64,000 bases of DNA, from positions 7,502,001 through 7,566,000 of the forward strand of contig CP075494.1 in the NCBI GenBank assembly GCA_021613535.1, given 5' to 3'. Of the stretch, positions 61,642 to 64,000 are shown piece by piece. Source of the DNA: Adineta vaga (Eukaryota > Rotifera). Below the pieces are notes generated by a model. It saw nothing but the letters and a program-made list of their open reading frames with translations. It ran no database searches and had not been told where the DNA came from. Each line of letters begins with the position of its first letter. The stretch's first letter is position 1. Made by a program: the position numbers and the translations under genes.

Positions 61642-64000
61642 GTAAGTGACAACAGATTTCTTTTTCTTTTGCGCATCAATAATCCACATACAATATTTGT
61701 ATGATGGTTCGTTTCTTTTACCTTGTTAGAATATTGGTTGACAAAAAAAACAGAAAACATAAAATACTCAGGTTTCTTTCTTTTATAGTTTGGATTATGC
61801 GTAAGATACATTGATTCATTTCAATCTCTTTTCCCTTTTTGTTTTCTTTTACTTTTTTTTATCTATATATTAAGTTTAGTTCAGACACAATTTTCCTTTT
61901 TAGTTCTCGGGACAGTAACACAATAATTAATCGGCCATTGTTAATTTATCATCCGATATGCATAAAGTGTCGAGTATACATATGCACAAGTATCATCACT
62001 AGGAAATAATTAGTGATCGAGAAAAACCAAAGAGAAATCTATCTAATCATCTGTCCTCTGGTAGGGCATCATTTGTTTTACTGCCCAATGTTGTTCTACT
62101 CTAGCATTACACACCTTCATCTATGAAAATGATCTGTTTATCCATAAATGTCGTTGGTGGTAGGATACATTTGTATAAATCGGCAGATTTTTTATCATAT
62201 AGTTAAAAAAAACCCGCACCATTTCATACATATAATCAATGATATCCAAAATATATGGTAAAATCTTTTTAATTTTCGTCAAGATTTTGTTCGTATATAG
62301 AACAACAGAAAAAAAAACACATTAACAGCAACAAATTAACCTATCAGCTGCGAGTTGTTCGACCTACGCGTGTGTGTGTGGTAAGAAGATTTTGATCGCA
62401 AATCGTCAATCTTTTATACTTAGTATACATCAAAAACCAATTAATGAATTACATATGAATTGTTATTTTATAAAAAAAAACAGATTTTCTTTTCTGGCAT
62501 TTATCTGTGTTAAACCAGGTAGAATTTTTGTTATACCAAACAATTGTTTATTTACATAGAAAAGAAAAGAAAAACGTAATATGTTTGTTTAAATTCGAAC
62601 AAGTGAAGAAGTGATCTATGGCATAGCCGTGAGCCTATTTGTTTATCCTCAAGTCCAATTTGTGACATTGTAGGTTGTTTTCGAGAAAAGAAATGAAGAT
62701 TTTATCGTGTTTCAAATCAACTTTCGTCGGTTATTAATTCGTCTGATATAAATACATACATATATTATAGAGAAGCAAAAATATCTTTCGATTAGAATAA
62801 ATTTTGGCTGGTTCGTCGTTTTCAGGGTAGCGTTCGTGCGCGCATAACGTGCAAGAAGTGGGCAGCCAAAACGCCTGGATGAGTCGTAGTTAGACTCTCC
62901 AAGTGCAGCAATATATGTTCGATGTGACAAATGTAACATCAAAAAGGTGGATTGTGATAGCACAAGAAAGCTAAATACTAAATTGTTCAAGAGGAAAAAA
63001 AAGAAAAAAGAATTAATCCGTAAGCAAAATTTACGCTAATTAAATGCGTTCATTTTCAAGGGCAGCCAGACAGCAGAAGATCAAGAAAACGATTCTTGTC
63101 CATACTATATACTAAGAAGCTCCACATTTTTACTTGTACAACAACGATGAGTATTGAAAAGATTCGTTCAATAAGAAGTGAGATTATCTTACATTATATT
63201 CAACCTATGGCTTAAATTTCAGAAATCTTACGTTTTCATTATGTAAAAATTCTCGTTTAATATTGCATTAATGTGTAAGTCTTTACCTCCAGTACTTTAC
63301 TCTGGTTTACATGTTAAATACCTTTAGTTCTCAAAAAAAAAATCTATATATAAAATGAGAAACATGTTCTCATTACTTCGAGAACAGGAAAACAATCGTC
63401 TCTGCAACTTGACAGCCATACTAAGAAAGAAAGTATTTACCATTTTCCAACTATGTTTTTTGTGTAAGTTAATGTCAATATTTATTCATCCATCTATGTA
63501 TGATATTCATACTCATTTGAAGACAATGGTTTTATTATTATTATTTAAAAGATATGTCATTATATGCGATGAATCATCTACTATAAGAAAAAAGAAAAAT
63601 TCCATTGATATTCTGTGTATTTCAAGTGATGCTGTATAATTAGTATGTTTCTCTTCTTGCGCAAGGTCTTTGTCTTGATATATTATTTCAATTATCAATG
63701 ATGAAGAAATTTGATCAAACTATGATGTTTAGAAGAAAAATCCTTGATTTTCATTAGCAAAATTCGGTTTTGTCCAAATCAAATCATCTTTGCAGAAAGA
63801 AACGCAGGGTGAGAAACAGCATTGTTTAGTATTTTAGTTACTTTTCCAATGTATCTACCCGTTCGTCAGTCGTATATTTTGAAGCGCAATTTCCAAGAAT
63901 TATTTTTACTCAATCTTATGAATGAATTACACATCTACATATCGAAGAGAAATAATTCTTCTGCTCTTAATTTATTAATTAACAATGCTATTAAGAAAAA

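Larger units (their letters stand above)
60031..64000. other. Terminal region without a confident gene
   Basis: About 4 kb. It contains a perfect TGACGTCA at 60204-60211 (174 bp upstream of the 60030 start), a (CTTTT)n tract at about 61244-61266 and a candidate TATA/first exon at 61482-61641. Other frames (for example 62712-62990, 63355-63639) are short, without domains or matching splice sites, and are not called. Confidence 0.5.

Noticed and set aside
62712-63698. Several 61-94 codon frames near the right end
   Set aside because: Compositionally random, with no start context, no splicing and no recognisable motif.

Overview
This is a 64 kb piece of a compact, AT-rich animal nuclear genome. 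Genes are split by many short GT-AG introns, mostly 47-80 bp. The proteins are clearly metazoan: Toll-like receptor, Polycomb chromobox, class B and class A GPCRs, Na/K-ATPase beta and a giant muscle Ig protein. Intron size, gene density, splice acceptors sitting just upstream of many start codons, and the protein flavour fit a bdelloid rotifer best. That assignment is inference, because no species-specific marker is visible.

Left part: positions 1-11263 (+) hold the 3' portion of a titin/kettin-like gene, with about 22 Ig cores and a two-domain tandem super-repeat over 1-5.9 kb. A small, weakly supported gene (12207-12497, -) follows. Then come cytosolic aspartate aminotransferase (13608-15023, +), a cordon-bleu-like actin regulator (16941-19516, +) and a class B hormone GPCR (20949-22961, +).

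Middle part: a run of minus-strand housekeeping and regulatory genes, each ending shortly before the next begins: ZDHHC17/HIP14 (31651-28664), CEPT1 (28130-26201), NDE1/NDEL1 (25923-24519) and a CBX/Polycomb protein (24286-23732). An EF-hand gene (33564-32809, -) and SF3B2 (33617-36405, +) share a 52 bp head-to-head gap. Na/K-ATPase beta (37621-36487, -) converges on SF3B2.

Right part: a Toll-like receptor with two LRR blocks and a TIR-like tail (40532-44060, +) lies 550 bp upstream of a gene (44611-47303, +) that appears to encode helical/ARM repeats, a degenerate TIR, a SAM-like domain and a polybasic CaaX tail. This receptor/adaptor-like pair is the most interesting locus here. It is followed by a class A-like GPCR with altered signature motifs (50561-52307, +) and an unrecognised seven-helix protein (54456-55551, +). 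The stop codon of the latter overlaps the stop codon of LENG1 (56766-55548, -). LENG1, NAD kinase (about 59387-56943, -) and a small basic unknown (60030-59557, -) sit head to tail with gaps of 169-176 bp, which looks like a polycistron resolved by trans-splicing. The last 4 kb has no convincing gene apart from a possible first exon.

All exon boundaries were read by eye from splice consensus and reading-frame continuity. The exon sums of the well-resolved genes are exact multiples of three.
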